Origin: Stenotrophomonas maltophilia
Lineage (GTDB): Bacteria; Pseudomonadota; Gammaproteobacteria; Xanthomonadales; Xanthomonadaceae
Length of the DNA stretch: 64,000 bases
Assembly: GCF_004684085.1 (NCBI RefSeq)
Contig: NZ_SRHZ01000024.1
Location: forward strand, 310,001-374,000
Direction of reading: 5' to 3'
Shown here in pieces: positions 62,701 through 64,000 of this stretch. Position numbers and translations under genes: made by a program. Below the pieces are notes generated by a model. It did no database searches. It saw nothing but the letters and a program-made list of their open reading frames with translations, and was not told the origin of the DNA. Position 1 is the first letter of the stretch. The number at the start of each line of letters is the position of its first letter.

Positions 62701-63212
62701 ACGGCGAAATCACCCGGGTCCATCACCTGCGGCACGTTGCGGTAACCCGCGCTCTCCAGGCGGCGCTTCTCGGCCTCCAGGTCCAGGCGCTGGCCGACCT
62801 TCAGGTCAAAGCTGCCGCCGATCACGTAGCTGCGCGGGGCCAGCTGCTGCAGCAGGGTCTGCACCGGCACGATCACCAGGCCGCGTTTCAGCGTGGGCAG
62901 GCGGTGCAGGGCGGACAGGCGCTGCGAGATGATGTCCGGATGCGGACTGAAGCGGTCGTAAGGCAGGGTTTCCCAGTCCGGGAAAGCGACCACCGGCAGG
63001 GCCGGGTCACCGCCGAGCAGGGTGTGCAGGTCGGCTTCGAGCTGGTTGGCGCCGTGGTTGTCACGGGCGATCACCAGCGATGGCGCGTCGTGCGCACGCG
63101 TGGCCTGGGCCAGGTACCAGGCCAGGGCGGTCGGCGATGCGGGGGCGCGCCACCAGGCGCGGAGCTGGCCGGCGCGCGGCAGCGGCGGGGCGGGGTATGA
63201 GGTACGCGACAT
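59748..63212 (-). CDS. mfd: Transcription-repair coupling factor Mfd
   Basis: Mfd displaces stalled RNA polymerase and recruits UvrA. The 1154-residue product has a UvrB-homology N terminus, an RNA-polymerase-interacting domain (IVHEDHGVGRYRGL) and the RecG-like helicase with GDVGFGKTEVA (Walker A, near 634) and VDEEQRFG (near 737). The translocation region is followed by the C-terminal autoinhibitory domain. Length matches the family. It lies upstream of the HD-GYP gene, 46 bases away on the same strand, so the two may be co-transcribed. Confidence 0.97.
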   Translation of the reverse strand: MSRTSYPAPPLPRAGQLRAWWRAPASPTALAWYLAQATRAHDAPSLVIARDNHGANQLEADLHTLLGGDPALPVVAFPDWETLPYDRFSPHPDIISQRLSALHRLPTLKRGLVIVPVQTLLQQLAPRSYVIGGSFDLKVGQRLDLEAEKRRLESAGYRNVPQVMDPGDFAVRGGLLDVFPMGADEPLRVELLDEDIDSIRAFDPESQRSLDKVEAVHMLPGREVPMDEASIARVLATLRERFDVDTRRSSLYQDLKSGLAPAGIEYYLPLFFERTATLFDYLPDGSLPVVCAGAGEAAEAFWAQTGERYEQRRHDVERPLLPPSALYLSPELLRERLNDAPRIEVWSADHARIADAHALGDQPLPPLPVAAREAPAGDALKSFLGHYPGRVLIAADSPGRREALLEVLQAAELKPPVVADLPSFLADDARFAITVAPLEDGFALDDPRIAVLTERQLFPERAGSTRRTRRAGREPEAIIRDLGELTEGAPIVHEDHGVGRYRGLIAMDVGGMPGEFLEIEYAKGDRLYVPVAQLHLISRYSGASAETAPLHSLGGEQWSKAKRKAAEKVRDVAAELLEIQARRQARAGLALQVDRAMYEPFAAGFPFEETPDQLAAIDATLRDLASSQPMDRVVCGDVGFGKTEVAVRAAFAAASAGKQVAVLVPTTLLAEQHYRNFRDRFADYPMKVEVLSRFKSTKEIKAELEKVAAGTIDVIVGTHRLLQPDVKFKDLGIVIVDEEQRFGVRQKEALKALRANVHLLTLTATPIPRTLNMAMAGLRDLSIIATPPPNRLAVQTFITQWDNALLREAFQRELARGGQLYFLHNDVESIGRMQRELSELVPEARIGIAHGQMPERELEKVMLDFQKQRFNVLLSTTIIESGIDIPNANTIIINRADRFGLAQLHQLRGRVGRSHHRAYAYLVAPDRRSITPDAEKRLEAIASMDELGAGFTLATHDLEIRGAGELLGEDQSGQMAEVGFSLYTELLERAVRSIKQGKLPDLDAGEEVRGAEVELHVPALIPEDYLPDVHTRLTLYKRISSARDSDALRELQVEMIDRFGLLPDAAKHLFAIAELKLKANTLGIRKLDLGENGGRIVFESKPNIDPMAVIQLIQKQPNLYAMEGPDKLRVKHPLPLPEDRFNAARALLTTLAPG

Positions 63213-63253
63213 GGACCCCGGATTTTAGCAGAAGCCCGATCAAACCCTGTCGG

Positions 63254-63345
63254 GTAGTGCCGGCCGCCGGCCGGCCGCCTCATCTACCGTTGGGGTATCG
63301 GAATGCCGGCCAGCGGCCGGCACTACCGGGAGGCGTGGCCGGGCA
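63254..63345. repeat. GTAG-type REP pair and a third degenerate unit
   Basis: GTAGTGCCGGCCGCCGGCCGG (63254) and an inverted unit ending CGGCCGGCACTAC (63304-63326) lie between the mfd start and the GNAT gene. A degenerate copy (GGCCGGGCAGGGCCCGGC) follows near 63336. Confidence 0.85.
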
Positions 63346-63361
63346 GGGCCCGGCGCATCCG

Positions 63362-63907
63362 TCAGTTGTCCAGTTCCAGCACCATCCGCACCAGGCCCTC
63401 GGCGCCGGTCGGGTGGGGGACCGGCTTGAAGCCCAGAGAGGCGGCCAGCTGCTTCATCGGCTCGTTCTCGGCGGCAACGTCGCCGTACAGGCGGTCCAGG
63501 TACTTGCCGCGGCCCCACTTCACCAGCTTGCGCATCAGCTGCCGGCCCAGGCCCTGGCCGATGAGGAAGCGGCTGATCAGGATCGCGTACTCGGCTTCAC
63601 GGGTACCGGGGATGATCGAGGCCCGGGCGACCGCGCCGACCACCGCCTCACCAGCGGGCAGGGATTCGGCAGCGACCAGGGTGATCTCGGTCTTCGGATT
63701 CGGGTGGGTCAGGCGCTGGGTGGTTTCCGGCGAAAGCTCGGTCACCGCCTGCAGGAAACGATCACGGATTTCTTCCGGCCCGAACAGGCTGAACGCCGCT
63801 TGCAGCGGCGCGCCATCTTCCGGGCGGATGGGGCGGATCAGCAGCTCGTGGCCGCTGGGAGCCTTGAAGATCTCATGCCAGGGCGGCATGCGGTTGCGAG
63901 TGGCCAT
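63362..63907 (-). CDS. GNAT-family N-acetyltransferase
   Basis: The 181-residue product has LLIRPIRPEDGAPLQAAFSLFGPEEIRDRF and an acetyl-CoA-binding motif A (FLIGQGLGRQLMRKLVKWG). The DRLYGDVAAENEPMKQLAASLGF segment completes it. The layout resembles the C-terminal GNAT domain of Pat/YfiQ-type protein acetyltransferases but stands alone here. The target is unknown. ATG 63907 is the family-like start. Confidence 0.9.
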   Translation of the reverse strand: MATRNRMPPWHEIFKAPSGHELLIRPIRPEDGAPLQAAFSLFGPEEIRDRFLQAVTELSPETTQRLTHPNPKTEITLVAAESLPAGEAVVGAVARASIIPGTREAEYAILISRFLIGQGLGRQLMRKLVKWGRGKYLDRLYGDVAAENEPMKQLAASLGFKPVPHPTGAEGLVRMVLELDN

Positions 63908-64000
63908 ACCGGGTGATTCCTTGGTGGTCCATCGATTGTGGCATCACCGGGGCTGCATTCCGTGAACGAAAGGCTCACGGCGGTACAGCCTCGTGAAGGC

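Overview
The window looks like chromosomal core and accessory DNA of a Stenotrophomonas of the S. maltophilia complex. The evidence is high-GC coding, Xanthomonadaceae-type proteins throughout, and many short GTAG-headed inverted repeats between genes that match the SMAG REP family described for S. maltophilia. I see no tRNA or rRNA gene, no insertion sequence, no prophage and no CRISPR array. Base composition is even, so there is no obvious genomic island.

Layout. 1-7800 is a translation and secretion core: a YpjD/CcsA-like membrane protein diverges from ffh, then a nitronate monooxygenase and a class IV aminotransferase sit between ffh and the rpsP-rimM-trmD-rplS operon. 7800-12360 holds two DUF1801 proteins, a MATE exporter, a small lipoprotein, the S4 protein HslR and a secreted GH5 glycosidase. 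12470-17640 holds a DUF937 protein, catalase and mutS. 17900-23650 holds an O-antigen-ligase-like protein with a glycosyltransferase, an orphan barstar-like protein, a chemoreceptor with a sigma-28-like promoter and a glycine-zipper protein. 23770-30180 is a tripartite exporter operon (TolC, HlyD, two ABC-2 permeases, no ATPase) next to a LysR/LysE pair. 30230-35500 holds a TonB receptor, an M56-M23 fusion metallopeptidase translationally coupled to a BlaI repressor, and a ParD-like/methionine aminopeptidase pair. 35560-43172 includes an eight-gene minus-strand cluster (esterase, two small EamA/ArnE-F-like transporters, DegT-type PLP enzyme, HAD phosphatase, class III aminotransferase, acyltransferase, arginase-fold protein) that looks like an uncharacterised biosynthetic pathway. 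43250-49940 holds a two-component system, a metallophosphoesterase, an HxlR/MFS divergent pair with a double operator, and a globin-coupled diguanylate cyclase. 50199-63907 holds a FepA-type receptor, a CzcD-type cation exporter, endonuclease V, gpmA, an M13 lipoprotein peptidase, an HD-GYP protein, mfd and a GNAT enzyme.

Most promising for new biology: the eight-gene cluster (36032-43172), the ParD-like/MetAP operon with its own palindromic operator (34479-35541), and the BlaI/M56-M23 pair in which a LytM peptidase occupies the place of the BlaR1 sensor domain (32538-34439). A recurrent smaller theme is that repeats abut or contain stop codons and supply the last residues of several proteins. 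All functions are read from sequence and family knowledge; no database search was run.
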